From Isoptericola sediminis (GTDB lineage Bacteria > Actinomycetota > Actinomycetes > Actinomycetales > Cellulomonadaceae), in NCBI RefSeq assembly GCF_013085345.1, contig NZ_JABFAJ010000024.1, positions 248,001-312,000 on the forward strand: 64,000 nucleotides of DNA, given 5' to 3'. Position numbers and translations under genes: made by a program. This document shows positions 35,634-44,300 of the stretch, one piece after another (position 1 is the first letter of the stretch; each line of letters begins with the position of its first letter). The notes beneath the pieces are model-generated. The model was given only the letters and a program-made list of their open reading frames with translations, made no database searches and had not been told where the DNA came from.

Positions 35634-36320
35634 TCAGGCTGAGCGGCGCAGGCCGGCGCGGTGCGCCGCATAGCGCCGCCGCCCCACCGCGCGCCACATG
35701 AGCCGGACCGGCGCCGGCAGGTGCGCTCGCAGCCATGCATCGGGATCGGGCTGCGCCGCCACGATGCCTCCCAGCTGGGTCCACATGTACCCGCGCGGAG
35801 TCGCGCGCCTGCCGTGCTCGCTGAACCAGTCGACCTCCTCCTGGGTGAGGGTGGTCTCCATCACCGGCACGATCTCCCGCTCCTCGTCCGGCAGGTGCTC
35901 CGCGAGTGCGGCGTTGACGCCGTCGAGAGCGCTCAGCACGGCGTCGGCGGTGGCCGGAGCAGGATTCGCCTTCCAGGCCGGCAGCGCGACGTCGAGCTCG
36001 GCGAGGTGCCCGAGCATCCGGGCGTGCTGGACCTTCATCCGCTCGACGTGCACGGCGCACCCGGGGGCGCGGGACGCGAGAGCGTCCCACAGGCGCTCGT
36101 CCTCGCCCTCATGGTGGGCGTGCAGGGCCGTCGACAGCAGCCACAGATGCTCGGCCACGGCCGTCGCGTGGGAGACGTCTCCGGGCTCGACCCCGCGCAC
36201 CAGATCTGGTGCCTCACCGAAGCCGGCGCGAAAGAAGCGGTGGATCTGGGCCATGCCGCTCGCGTCGCAGGTGATGGCGGGCTCAGGGGATCCGGGTGGT
36301 GAGGGCTGGATCGAGGACAT
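35634..36320 (-). CDS. hemerythrin (HHE) domain protein
   Basis: 228 residues. The four-helix HHE bundle supplies diiron ligands seen as IHRFFRAG, HLWLLSTALHAHHEGEDERLW (H-HxxE), MKVQHARMLGHL, and AALAEHLPDEEREIVP. The last ~70 residues are an Arg/Trp-rich extension (PAPVRLMWRAVGRRRY). Such proteins bind oxygen, NO or iron in the cytosol. No neighbour suggests a pathway. Confidence 0.85.
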   Translation of the reverse strand: MSSIQPSPPGSPEPAITCDASGMAQIHRFFRAGFGEAPDLVRGVEPGDVSHATAVAEHLWLLSTALHAHHEGEDERLWDALASRAPGCAVHVERMKVQHARMLGHLAELDVALPAWKANPAPATADAVLSALDGVNAALAEHLPDEEREIVPVMETTLTQEEVDWFSEHGRRATPRGYMWTQLGGIVAAQPDPDAWLRAHLPAPVRLMWRAVGRRRYAAHRAGLRRSA

Positions 36321-36514
36321 GGCAACGCCTCTCGCTGCGTGATCTCACGTCTACATTCGCGGGGTGGTCTCGCCGTGTCAAGACGCTGGGCGATGTCGGC
36401 CAGCAGCGCCGCGAGCTCTCGGCGGCCTGTGCCCGTCGGCGTGCCGCAGGGCCACCTGGAGCTCCTGACCCGCGCCGCCGAGATCCTCGCCGGGCTGTTC
36501 TGACGGCGGCGTCG

Positions 36515-37060
36515 TCAGGATGTGCTGGGCGTCGACCACCTGCCGGTGACGTCCGGATACTCGGCCTGGACGACGTCGGCGACCACGGCGCCCAGCTCGA
36601 CCAGGCACTGGTCGGCCTCGTCGCGGGGGAGCAGCCCCATCTCGACCGCCGTCTCCAGCCGCTGCGCGGTCGCCGCGACGAGGCCGGCCTCCAGCGTCGC
36701 GAGCGGGACGCCCCGGGCCGCCGCCACCGAGGCCAGCGTCGCCCCGTCGGCCGACAGGGCCGTTCGCAGCGCCGCCGGGGCGATGCCGATCACGGCGGCG
36801 GCCGTGGGCAGGTCGAGCAGGCGTTCGTCGTCCTCCTCGCCCTCGTCGGCCCGCTCGACGTCGGCCGCGATGGCGTCGCGCTCGGCGGCGGTGATCGCAC
36901 CGTCGTCGACGAGCGTCTGCAGCAGCTCGACGACGGTGCCGGTGTGCTGGACCTCGTGCTGCGGCAGAGCGGTGTCCGCGGCGACCGCGGGGGCCGCGCC
37001 GAGCGCCGCGAGCCCCAGGGCCCCGGCCGCCGCCGTCCGGCGCAGGAACCGACGCTTCAT
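36515..37060 (-). CDS. secreted helical protein of unknown function
   Basis: 181 residues. The signal peptide (1-28, MKRRFLRRTAAAGALGLAAL then AVAA) has an RR pair that hints at Tat export but lacks the full consensus; Sec export is as likely. The mature part is helical and acidic, built around LLQTLVDDGAITAAERDAI and ATLASVAAARGVPLATLEA, similar to short helix-turn-helix-like repeats seen in other actinobacterial secreted proteins. No catalytic residues are evident. Confidence 0.65.
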   Translation of the reverse strand: MKRRFLRRTAAAGALGLAALGAAPAVAADTALPQHEVQHTGTVVELLQTLVDDGAITAAERDAIAADVERADEGEEDDERLLDLPTAAAVIGIAPAALRTALSADGATLASVAAARGVPLATLEAGLVAATAQRLETAVEMGLLPRDEADQCLVELGAVVADVVQAEYPDVTGRWSTPSTS

Positions 37061-37226
37061 GATGCTCCTCCCCGCCCGGAGCCTCCGGACGTCTCCAGCA
37101 TCGTGGCCGGACCTGCCGTGTCCCTGGGGCCCACCTGGCAGTTCGCTGACGAGGTGAGCCGGGGCAGACCGGGGCAGACTGGGCGTCGGGGGCTCGTCGG
37201 GAGACGTGGACGCGGAGGTGATCGGG

Positions 37227-37838
37227 ATGACGGACTACGCGCGGATGTACCGGTTCGGTGTCCGGCCCTGGGAGCGGTACCCGAAGGTCGCCGCCGCCGA
37301 CGTCGCAGCGGTGCTCGACGGCGCGGCCGAGGGGCGGGGGCGCCCGCTGGGCCGGGCCCTCGACCTGGGCTGCGGCCGCGGGATCTACACCCGCGAGCTC
37401 GCCCGGCGCGGCTGGGAGGCCGTGGGCGTCGACGCGGTGCCGCAGGCGGTCGAGGAGGCGCGCGACCGCGACCCGGCCGCCACCGCCACCTACGTCGTCG
37501 GCGACGTCACGCGGCTGCGCGGGCTCGGCGTCGGCCCGGTCGACCTCTTCCTGGACGTCGGCTGCTTCCAGGGGCTGGACGCGGCGGACCGGGAGGCGAT
37601 GGGGCGCGAGGTCACCGCCGTGGCCCGGCCGGGCTCGACGCTGCTGATGATGGCGTTCGGCGTCACCCGGTGGCGGTCCCTCATCGGGGGCGTGTCGCGG
37701 CAGGACGTCGCGGAGGCGTTCCCGGCGTGGGACGTGCGGTCGGTCTCCGAGGTCGACCTGAAGGGCCTGCACTGGCCGATGAACCGGTCCTCCCCGCGCT
37801 GGTACCGCCTCGACCACACCGGCCGGGCCCCGGGGTGA
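37227..37838 (+). CDS. class I SAM-dependent methyltransferase
   Basis: 203 residues from ATG 37227, chosen because GGAGG lies 9 bases upstream; the GTG at 37206 has none. Motif I ALDLGCGRGIYTRELARRGW, motif II GVDAVPQAVEEARDRDP, and LFLDVGCFQGLDAADREAMG are typical. The N-terminus MTDYARMYRFGVRPWERYP resembles thiopurine/tellurite methyltransferases. Substrate not known. Confidence 0.85.
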   Translation: MTDYARMYRFGVRPWERYPKVAAADVAAVLDGAAEGRGRPLGRALDLGCGRGIYTRELARRGWEAVGVDAVPQAVEEARDRDPAATATYVVGDVTRLRGLGVGPVDLFLDVGCFQGLDAADREAMGREVTAVARPGSTLLMMAFGVTRWRSLIGGVSRQDVAEAFPAWDVRSVSEVDLKGLHWPMNRSSPRWYRLDHTGRAPG

Positions 37839-37855
37839 TCGTCGTCGTCAGCGGA

Positions 37856-37861
37856 TAGCCT
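37856..37861 (+). promoter_or_regulatory. leaderless -10 box of the Pat-like gene
   Basis: TAGCCT, 7 bases before ATG 37869. Confidence 0.45.
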
Positions 37862-37868
37862 GCAGGGG

Positions 37869-40571
37869 ATGGACGCTCCGAGGACCGCCTACCCCGTCGA
37901 GTGGGAGGCCGACGTGGTGCTGCGCGACGGCACCACGATGCACCTGCGCCCCATCTGCCCCGAGGACGCGGACGCGCTGCAGCGGTTCCACACCGGGCAG
38001 TCCGAGCGGTCCACGTACATGCGGTTCTTCGCACCCATGCCGCGGCTCACCGACCGCGAGCTGCGGCGCCTCGTCGACGTCGACCACCGGGACCGCGTCG
38101 CGCTGGTCGCCGTCCGGCCGGGCCAGGACGAGGAGGGCACCGCCCGCGAGGACATCCTCGGGGTCGCGCGCTTCGACGTCATCGCCGACGGCGAGGCGGA
38201 GGTCGCCTTCAACATCGCCGACTCGCTCCAGGGCAAGGGGCTGGCCTCGGTGCTGCTCGAGCACGTGGCCGGCGCCGCCCGCGAACGCGGCGTGCGGCGC
38301 TTCACCGCCGAGGTGCTGCCGCAGAACGGCTCGATGCTCGGCGTGTTCCGCGACGCCGGCTACGAGATCAGTCAGCACCTCGACGACGGCTTCGTCACCG
38401 TCGGCATCGACCTCGACCCCACCGAGAGGTCCCGGGCGGTGATGGCCGACCGCGAGCACCGCACCGAGGCGCGCTCCATGGCCGGTCTGCTCTCGGCCCG
38501 CCGGGTGCTGCTCGTCGGCCCCGGGGACGACGACGGCACCCCCGAGGCGCTGCTCGCCCGCCGGGTGCTGGACGCCTACTCGTTCGACCCCGGCGACACC
38601 GAGCTCCTCGTGCTCGACCCGCCCGGTGCCGTGGCCGGCAACGTGCTCCGGCCCGCCGGCTGGGACGACGTCGACCGGATCGACCTCGCGGTGCTGGCCG
38701 TCCCGCCCGAGGACGCGCTCGCCGCCGTGCGCCGGCTCGCCGGCCGGGGAGCGCGCGGCGTCGTCGTGCTCTCCGGCGGGTACGCCGAGACCGGCCCCGA
38801 CGGACTCGAACGGCGTCGTGAGCTGGTGCGGACCGCGCACGCCGCCGGGATGCGGCTCGTCGGGCCGGTGTCCTACGGGCTGCTGACGACCACGCCGGGG
38901 TCGGCGCTGCGCGCGAGCCTCGCCGAACGCCCGCCGCCCGCCGGCGTCGTCGGGCTGTTCTGCCAGTCCGCCGCCGCGGCCGTCACCCTCACCGCGACGC
39001 TGGAGCGCCGTGGGCTCGGGGTGTCCTCCCTCGTCTCGGCGGGCCACCGCGCCGACGTCTCCGGCAACGACCTCATGCAGTACTGGCAGGACGACGACGC
39101 CACCCAGGTGGTGTGCCTCTACCTGGAGTCCATCGGCAACCCGCGCAAGTTCTCCCGCATCGCGCGGCGGCTGTCCGCCGTCAAACCGATCGTGGTCGCC
39201 ACCGCCGGCCGGTCCGGTCACGTCGTCCCGCCCGGGCACGCCGTCCGCGCCACCCGGGCCCCGCGGCGGCTGCTCGACGAGCTGCTGCGCCAGTCCGGCG
39301 TCATCCAGGCCGAGAACACCCACCAGCTCATGGACGTCGCCCAGGTGCTGGCCCACCAGCCGCTGCCCGAGGGCCGGCGGGTGGGCATCCTCGCGTCCTC
39401 GGCGGCGCTCGCGGCCCTGGTCGCCGAGGCCGCGGCGTCGGCGGGTCTGGAGGTCGCGACCTCCAGCGACTACCTGCCGCCGCACGCCCACGAGGAGGAC
39501 ATCGCCCGCACCGTCGAGGCGCTGTACGCCCCCGAGTCCTGCGACGTCGTCGTCGCCGTCGACGTGCCCGTCGTGCAGCCCCGGACCGGGGCGATCGCCC
39601 GGGCCGTGGCGCAGGCGGCGGCGCGGACGGGGCGCACGACCGTCGCCTCCATGCTCGGGCTGCACGGCATGCCCGACGAGCTCGCCGCCGTCGCGCCGGA
39701 CGGCACGCTGGTCCGGATCCCGGCGTTCTCGACCCCCGAGGACGCCGTGGTCGCGCTCGGCAAGGTGGTCGACCACGCCGAGCAGCGCACGGTGACGCGC
39801 GGCCACGAGGTCGCCCCCGACGGCGTCGACTCCCGGCGGGCCCGGCAGCTCGTCGAGTCGTGGCTCGCGGACACCGAGGGGCGCGAGCTGGACGGCCACG
39901 AGGCCGCCGAGCTGCTGGCCTGCTACGGCATCCGGCTGTGGGAGGCACGCCCGGCCCGGGACGCCGACGAGGCGGTGGCCGCCGCCGAGGAGCTCGGCTG
40001 GCCGGTCGCGCTGAAGAGCACCTCGCCGGCGCTGCGGCACCGCAGCGACCTCGGGGGGGTGCGTCTCGACATCACCGACGCCACCGAGCTGCGCGACGAC
40101 GTCGAGCGGCTCCGGTCGGTCGCCTCGGCCCTGGTGGGCGACGAGTCCCCGGTGTTCGAGGTGCAGGCGATGGCGCCGCCCGGCGTGGCCTGCGTGGTGC
40201 GCTCCGCCGAGGACCCGCTGTTCGGCCCCATGGTCTCGTTCGGCCTCGCCGGGGACGCCGTGGACCTGCTCGACGACGTGGCCCACGGCATCCCGCCGCT
40301 GACCGACGTCGACATCTCCGCGATGGTCAGCACCGTGCGCGCCGCGCCGCGGCTGTACGGCTACGGCGGCGCCCCGCCCGCCGACGTCGACGCGCTCGAG
40401 GACGTGCTCGCCCGCGTGTCCGTCATGGCCGACGACCTGCCCGAGCTCGCCGCGCTGGAGATGTACCCCGTCGTCGTCGCCGAGCAGGGGGCCGCGGTGC
40501 TGCACGCCGCGGTGCGCCTCCGGCCGGCCGGCCGGCGCGCGGACGCGCTGCGGCGCGCGCTGCCGGGCTGA
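37869..40571 (+). CDS. GNAT / acyl-CoA synthetase (ADP-forming)-like fusion, Pat-type protein acetyltransferase
   Basis: 900 residues. Residues ~1-190 are a GNAT domain (FNIADSLQGKGLASVLLEHV as the acetyl-CoA loop). A CoA-binding Rossmann part follows from ~205, a succinyl-CoA-ligase-like domain up to ~500 (LVSAGHRADVSGNDLMQYW), and an ATP-grasp domain at ~650-900 (GWPVALKSTSPALRHRSDLG). The order GNAT-first is that of actinobacterial proteins, while E. coli PatZ has the GNAT last. The SHTGALAG motif that carries the phosphohistidine in true ADP-forming synthetases is not recognisable (GHVVPPGHAVRATRAP instead), so the synthetase part is probably regulatory. It likely acetylates lysines of enzymes such as acetyl-CoA synthetase. 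Confidence 0.88.
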   Translation: MDAPRTAYPVEWEADVVLRDGTTMHLRPICPEDADALQRFHTGQSERSTYMRFFAPMPRLTDRELRRLVDVDHRDRVALVAVRPGQDEEGTAREDILGVARFDVIADGEAEVAFNIADSLQGKGLASVLLEHVAGAARERGVRRFTAEVLPQNGSMLGVFRDAGYEISQHLDDGFVTVGIDLDPTERSRAVMADREHRTEARSMAGLLSARRVLLVGPGDDDGTPEALLARRVLDAYSFDPGDTELLVLDPPGAVAGNVLRPAGWDDVDRIDLAVLAVPPEDALAAVRRLAGRGARGVVVLSGGYAETGPDGLERRRELVRTAHAAGMRLVGPVSYGLLTTTPGSALRASLAERPPPAGVVGLFCQSAAAAVTLTATLERRGLGVSSLVSAGHRADVSGNDLMQYWQDDDATQVVCLYLESIGNPRKFSRIARRLSAVKPIVVATAGRSGHVVPPGHAVRATRAPRRLLDELLRQSGVIQAENTHQLMDVAQVLAHQPLPEGRRVGILASSAALAALVAEAAASAGLEVATSSDYLPPHAHEEDIARTVEALYAPESCDVVVAVDVPVVQPRTGAIARAVAQAAARTGRTTVASMLGLHGMPDELAAVAPDGTLVRIPAFSTPEDAVVALGKVVDHAEQRTVTRGHEVAPDGVDSRRARQLVESWLADTEGRELDGHEAAELLACYGIRLWEARPARDADEAVAAAEELGWPVALKSTSPALRHRSDLGGVRLDITDATELRDDVERLRSVASALVGDESPVFEVQAMAPPGVACVVRSAEDPLFGPMVSFGLAGDAVDLLDDVAHGIPPLTDVDISAMVSTVRAAPRLYGYGGAPPADVDALEDVLARVSVMADDLPELAALEMYPVVVAEQGAAVLHAAVRLRPAGRRADALRRALPG

Positions 40572-40621
40572 GGCGCCGGTCGCGGGGCTCGCGCGCGGGC
40601 GAACAGTGGGACAATGCGACC

Positions 40622-41221
40622 GTGCCTTCTGCGACCACACGCAAGAACCTTCGTGACGAGCTCGGTGCCCACGTCTACCGTGCCGGGTACTACCCCGACC
40701 TGGTGACCGACGTCCTCGACGTCGCGCTCGCGGACGAGCCGGTCCTGGCGCACCTCGTCCAGGCCGAGACGACGTTCGACAGCCAGGTGCGGCGCCACCT
40801 CACCGTGCTGGTGCTCACGCCCACGCGGCTCGTCGCCGCGCACGTGGACGACCACGAGGGCGACGCCGCGAACCCGTCCTCGGCCGCCGCCACCACCGAG
40901 GCGGTCCCGCTGCCGGAGATCCGGTCCGTGGCCCTGACCCACATCGTCGCCGAGCCCGCGGACCACCGTCCCGGCGACGCGGCCGCCGAGCTGAACCTCG
41001 CCGTCGGCTGGGGTGCCGTCGCCCGCATCGACCTCGAGCCGGCCCAGTGCGGCGACCCGAGCTGCGAGGCGGACCACGGCCTCACCGGCCAGCTCACCCC
41101 CGACGACGTCGTGGTGCGCGTCAGCTCGGCCGCCGAGGGCGGCGACGCCGTCCGCCGGGCGGTGCACTTCGCGCGCGAGCTGTCCGCCGCCACCGGCGTC
41201 AGCGGGCGCTCGTCGCGATGA
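40622..41221 (+). CDS. DUF5998 family protein
   Basis: 199 residues from GTG 40622; a GACAAT box lies 6 bases upstream. TRKNLRDELGAHVYRAGYYP and the middle HLTVLVLTPTRLVAAHVDD belong to this actinobacterial family of unknown role. A conserved QCGDPSCEADHG cysteine pair could bind metal. It begins a tightly packed run: its TGA overlaps the next ATG. Confidence 0.85.
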   Translation: MPSATTRKNLRDELGAHVYRAGYYPDLVTDVLDVALADEPVLAHLVQAETTFDSQVRRHLTVLVLTPTRLVAAHVDDHEGDAANPSSAAATTEAVPLPEIRSVALTHIVAEPADHRPGDAAAELNLAVGWGAVARIDLEPAQCGDPSCEADHGLTGQLTPDDVVVRVSSAAEGGDAVRRAVHFARELSAATGVSGRSSR

Positions 41222-42435
41222 CGGCACACCTCGACGCCCTGCCCGCCGGTCTGGTCACGCCGTCCTACGGCACCGGCTCGCTGGCCGCCGTGCTGCCCGC
41301 CGCGGCCGGCGCGCTGGGCCTGGACCTCACCACCGCCACCGGTCTGCACTCCCTCGACGCGGCCGCCGCGCTCGGCCTGCCCGACGTCCGTCGCGTGGTC
41401 GTGGTGCTCGTCGACGGCCTCGGCCTGCACAACCTCGCCGAACGCGGCGGTCACGCACCGTTCCTGCGCGGCCTGCTGCCGCAGGCGCGGTCGCTGACCA
41501 CCTGCTTCCCGTCGACGACGGCGTCCGCCCTGGCCACGCTCGGCACGGGCACGTCCCCGGGGCTGACCGGGCTGCTGGGCTACACCCAGCGCAACCCGGA
41601 CACCGGCGGGCTGGCCACGATGGTGTCGTGGACCGAGCAGTCCGACCCCTACCGGCCCGGCACCAAGACCTCGGCCCCGCTGGCGGTCGACCCCGCCGCG
41701 CTGCAGCGTGAGCCGACCGTCCTGGAGCAGGCCGGTGCCGCGGTGAGCGTCGTGGCGCCGGGGCCGCGGAAGTTCTCCGACTCGGGGATGACCCGCGCGG
41801 CCCTGCGCGGACCGCGGTACGTGGTGGCCGAACGGTTCGCCGACCGCGTCGACGCGACGCTGACGGCCCTGCGCGACGACGGGCTGGTGTACCTGTACCA
41901 CGGCGACGTCGACAAGGTCGGGCACCAGCACGGTCCCGACTCGTGGCAGTGGGGTGACGCCCTGGAGGACGCCGACGCCGAGCTCCGTCGGCTCGTACGG
42001 TCCGCCCCGCGCGGCACCCTCGTGCTGGTCACGGCCGACCACGGCCAGGTGACCTCCGACCTGTCCACGCAGCACGACGTCGCCACCCGGCCCGCGCTCG
42101 CCGCCGACGTGGTCCTGCTCGGCGGCGAACCCCGCATGACGCACGTGTACACCGCACCCGGCGCCGACGTCGCCGCGGTCGCCGACCGGTGGGCCGACGA
42201 GCTCGGCGAGGACGCGGTCGTCGTCACCGGCGAGGCCGCGATCGCGGCGGGGTGGTTCGGACCCGTCGCCGACCACGTGCGGCCCGTCGTCGGCGACGTC
42301 CTGGTCGCCGCGCGCGGGCGGGCGACCGTCGTCGACTCCCGGTTGCACCCCTCCGCCGCCCGGCAGATGCCCGGCGTGCACGGCTCCCTCACCGAGACCG
42401 AGATGACCGTCCCGCTGATCGCCGCCGGCGGGTGA
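41218..42435 (+). CDS. nucleotide pyrophosphatase/phosphodiesterase family protein
   Basis: 405 residues, alkaline-phosphatase superfamily. Metal ligands appear as VVVLVDGLGLHN, the catalytic threonine in TCFPSTTASALATLGTG, then YLYHGDVDKVGHQHGPDS and LVTADHGQVTSD. No signal peptide is seen, so it is probably cytosolic. Such enzymes cleave phosphodiester or pyrophosphate bonds of nucleotides and sugar nucleotides. ATG overlaps the DUF5998 stop by 4 bases, and its own stop overlaps the MFS start by 4, so this is one operon. Confidence 0.88.
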   Translation: MTAHLDALPAGLVTPSYGTGSLAAVLPAAAGALGLDLTTATGLHSLDAAAALGLPDVRRVVVVLVDGLGLHNLAERGGHAPFLRGLLPQARSLTTCFPSTTASALATLGTGTSPGLTGLLGYTQRNPDTGGLATMVSWTEQSDPYRPGTKTSAPLAVDPAALQREPTVLEQAGAAVSVVAPGPRKFSDSGMTRAALRGPRYVVAERFADRVDATLTALRDDGLVYLYHGDVDKVGHQHGPDSWQWGDALEDADAELRRLVRSAPRGTLVLVTADHGQVTSDLSTQHDVATRPALAADVVLLGGEPRMTHVYTAPGADVAAVADRWADELGEDAVVVTGEAAIAAGWFGPVADHVRPVVGDVLVAARGRATVVDSRLHPSAARQMPGVHGSLTETEMTVPLIAAGG

Positions 42436-43643
42436 GGTCGGGCCGGGACTTCCCGCTCCTGCTCTGGGCGACCGCGTTCGCCTTCGCGGGATTCGCCCCG
42501 CTGCTCTCGGTCGTGCCCCTGTGGACCGCCGACGGCGGCGCCGGGTCGGGAGGCGTCGGGGCGACCACCGGTGTGCTCATGGGAGCGACCGTCGCCACCC
42601 AGCTCGCCATGCCGCGCCTCCTGCGGGTGCTGTCGTTGCGCCGGGCCTCGATGCTGGGCGCGCTGCTGCTCGGGGCGCCGACCTTCGCCTACCTGGTCTC
42701 CTCGGCCGTGGGGTGGGTCCTGCTCGTCTCCGCGGTGCGGGGCGTCGGGTTCGGGCTCCTGGTCGTGGCGGGCAGCGCGCTCGTCGCCGAGCTGGTGCCG
42801 CCCGAGCGGCGCGGGCGCGGGTTGGGCGCCTACGGCGTCGCGATCGGCGCTCCGCAGGCCCTGCTGCTCCCCGTCGGGGTGTGGGCGGCCGAGCACCTCG
42901 GCTTCGCCGTCGTGTTCGTCACCGCCGGCGGCGCCGGTGTGCTCGGCGCGGTGGTCATGGCCGGCGTGCGCGAGCGGGACCGCCGGGGCGACCCGTCCGC
43001 AGTCGGCCCCCTCGAGGAGGACCCCGCCGCGGTGGTCGGCGGCCCGGTGCGCTACCGGACGCTGGCCGGCTCCGGGGTGCTCCTGCTGGTGGCCGCCTGC
43101 GCGTTCGGCGGGACGACGTCCTTCGTCCCGCTGGCCTTCCCCGCCGCGACGGCCTCACTGGTGCTGCTCGCCGTCAGCGTCGCGATGACGGCGGGCCGGT
43201 GGTGGGCCGGGGTGCGGGCCGACTCCGAGGGCGTGGGCGGCCTGCTCCCGTTCGGGATCGGCGCCTGTGCCCTCGGCACGCTGGGCATCGCGGGCGCGGC
43301 CGGGCTGCTGGAGGGGACGTCCGCCCTGGTGCTGGCGAGCGCCGGCGGGCTGCTGTACGGGCTGGGGTTCGGAGCGCTGCAGAACGACACGCTCGTGCTG
43401 ATGTTCCGGGAGGCGGGCCCCGCCGGCACCGGCACGGCGAGCGCCGCCTGGAACATCGCGTACGACGGCGGCACGGGCGCCGGGTCTCTCGGGGTCGGGT
43501 TCGTCGCCCAGGGTGTCGGTGTCAGCGGTGCGCTCGGCCTCTCGGCGGTGCCGCTGCTGGTGCTGCTGCCCCACGCGGTGCGTCGGTCCCGGGGCGCTCG
43601 CGGCCTGCTGGGTCGGCGGCGGGGCCCGCGGCGCGACGTCTGA
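42432..43643 (+). CDS. MFS transporter
   Basis: 403 residues with about 12 transmembrane helices, from GTG 42432 that overlaps the phosphodiesterase stop (GTGA). Loop 2-3 carries a reduced motif A (MPRLLRVLSLRRASMLG), and helix 4-5 has VPPERRGRGLGAYGVAIGAP. No substrate can be inferred. It may expel a product of the adjacent enzyme, but this is only positional. Confidence 0.85.
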   Translation: MRSGRDFPLLLWATAFAFAGFAPLLSVVPLWTADGGAGSGGVGATTGVLMGATVATQLAMPRLLRVLSLRRASMLGALLLGAPTFAYLVSSAVGWVLLVSAVRGVGFGLLVVAGSALVAELVPPERRGRGLGAYGVAIGAPQALLLPVGVWAAEHLGFAVVFVTAGGAGVLGAVVMAGVRERDRRGDPSAVGPLEEDPAAVVGGPVRYRTLAGSGVLLLVAACAFGGTTSFVPLAFPAATASLVLLAVSVAMTAGRWWAGVRADSEGVGGLLPFGIGACALGTLGIAGAAGLLEGTSALVLASAGGLLYGLGFGALQNDTLVLMFREAGPAGTGTASAAWNIAYDGGTGAGSLGVGFVAQGVGVSGALGLSAVPLLVLLPHAVRRSRGARGLLGRRRGPRRDV

Positions 43644-43656
43644 CAAGATCGTCCCC

Positions 43657-44298
43657 ATGGCCGAGCTCGTCTTCTTCTCCGGGACCATGGACAGCGGCAA
43701 GTCGACGCTGGCCCTGCAGACCGACTACAACCACCGGGCGCGGGGTCGCCACGGGCTGATCTTCACCCGCAACGACCGCGCCGGCACCGCACGGATCTCC
43801 TCCCGGCTCGGGCTCGAGGTCCGGGCCCGCGAGGTCGACGACGACACCGACTTCTGGGAGGAGATCTCCGCCGAGCGCCAGCGCGGGCACCTGGTGGACT
43901 ACCTCGTGTGCGACGAGGCGCAGTTCTACTCGCCGGAGCAGGTGGAACAGCTCGCGCGACTCGTCGACGAGACCGAGATCGACGTGTTCTGCTTCGGGAT
44001 CACCGCCGACTTCCGTTCCCGGCTCTTCCCGGGGTCGACCCGCCTGGTCGAGCTCGCGGACCGGCTGGAGGCCCTGCAGGTGCAGACGCTGTGCTGGTGC
44101 GGGGCGCGGGCGACCCACAACGCCCGCACGGTCGGGGGAGTGATGGTCGTCGAGGGCGACCAGGTCGTCGTCGGCGACGTCAGCTCGGCCGACGAGGTCG
44201 CCTACGAGGTGCTCTGCCGGCGCCACCACATGCGGCGGATGACGGCCGGGGTCGCGCGGCGGCTCGCCCCGGCGGACGGGCTGCTCGACGTGCCCTGA
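43657..44298 (+). CDS. tdk: thymidine kinase
   Basis: 213 residues. Walker A GTMDSGKST (9-17), the catalytic-base segment YLVCDEAQFYSP, and the zinc/lasso part CWCGARATHNARTV with LCRRHH at the end belong to type II thymidine kinases. It phosphorylates thymidine with ATP for salvage. It follows the MFS gene by 13 bases and is convergent with sepH. Confidence 0.95.
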   Translation: MAELVFFSGTMDSGKSTLALQTDYNHRARGRHGLIFTRNDRAGTARISSRLGLEVRAREVDDDTDFWEEISAERQRGHLVDYLVCDEAQFYSPEQVEQLARLVDETEIDVFCFGITADFRSRLFPGSTRLVELADRLEALQVQTLCWCGARATHNARTVGGVMVVEGDQVVVGDVSSADEVAYEVLCRRHHMRRMTAGVARRLAPADGLLDVP

Positions 44299-44300
44299 CC

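Noticed and set aside
36375-36503. Plus-strand mini-ORF (42 codons, ends LLTRAAEILAGLF) between the hemerythrin and secreted-protein genes
   Set aside because: Codon use looks host-like, but there is no ribosome site or recognisable family; chance open frames are common at this GC.
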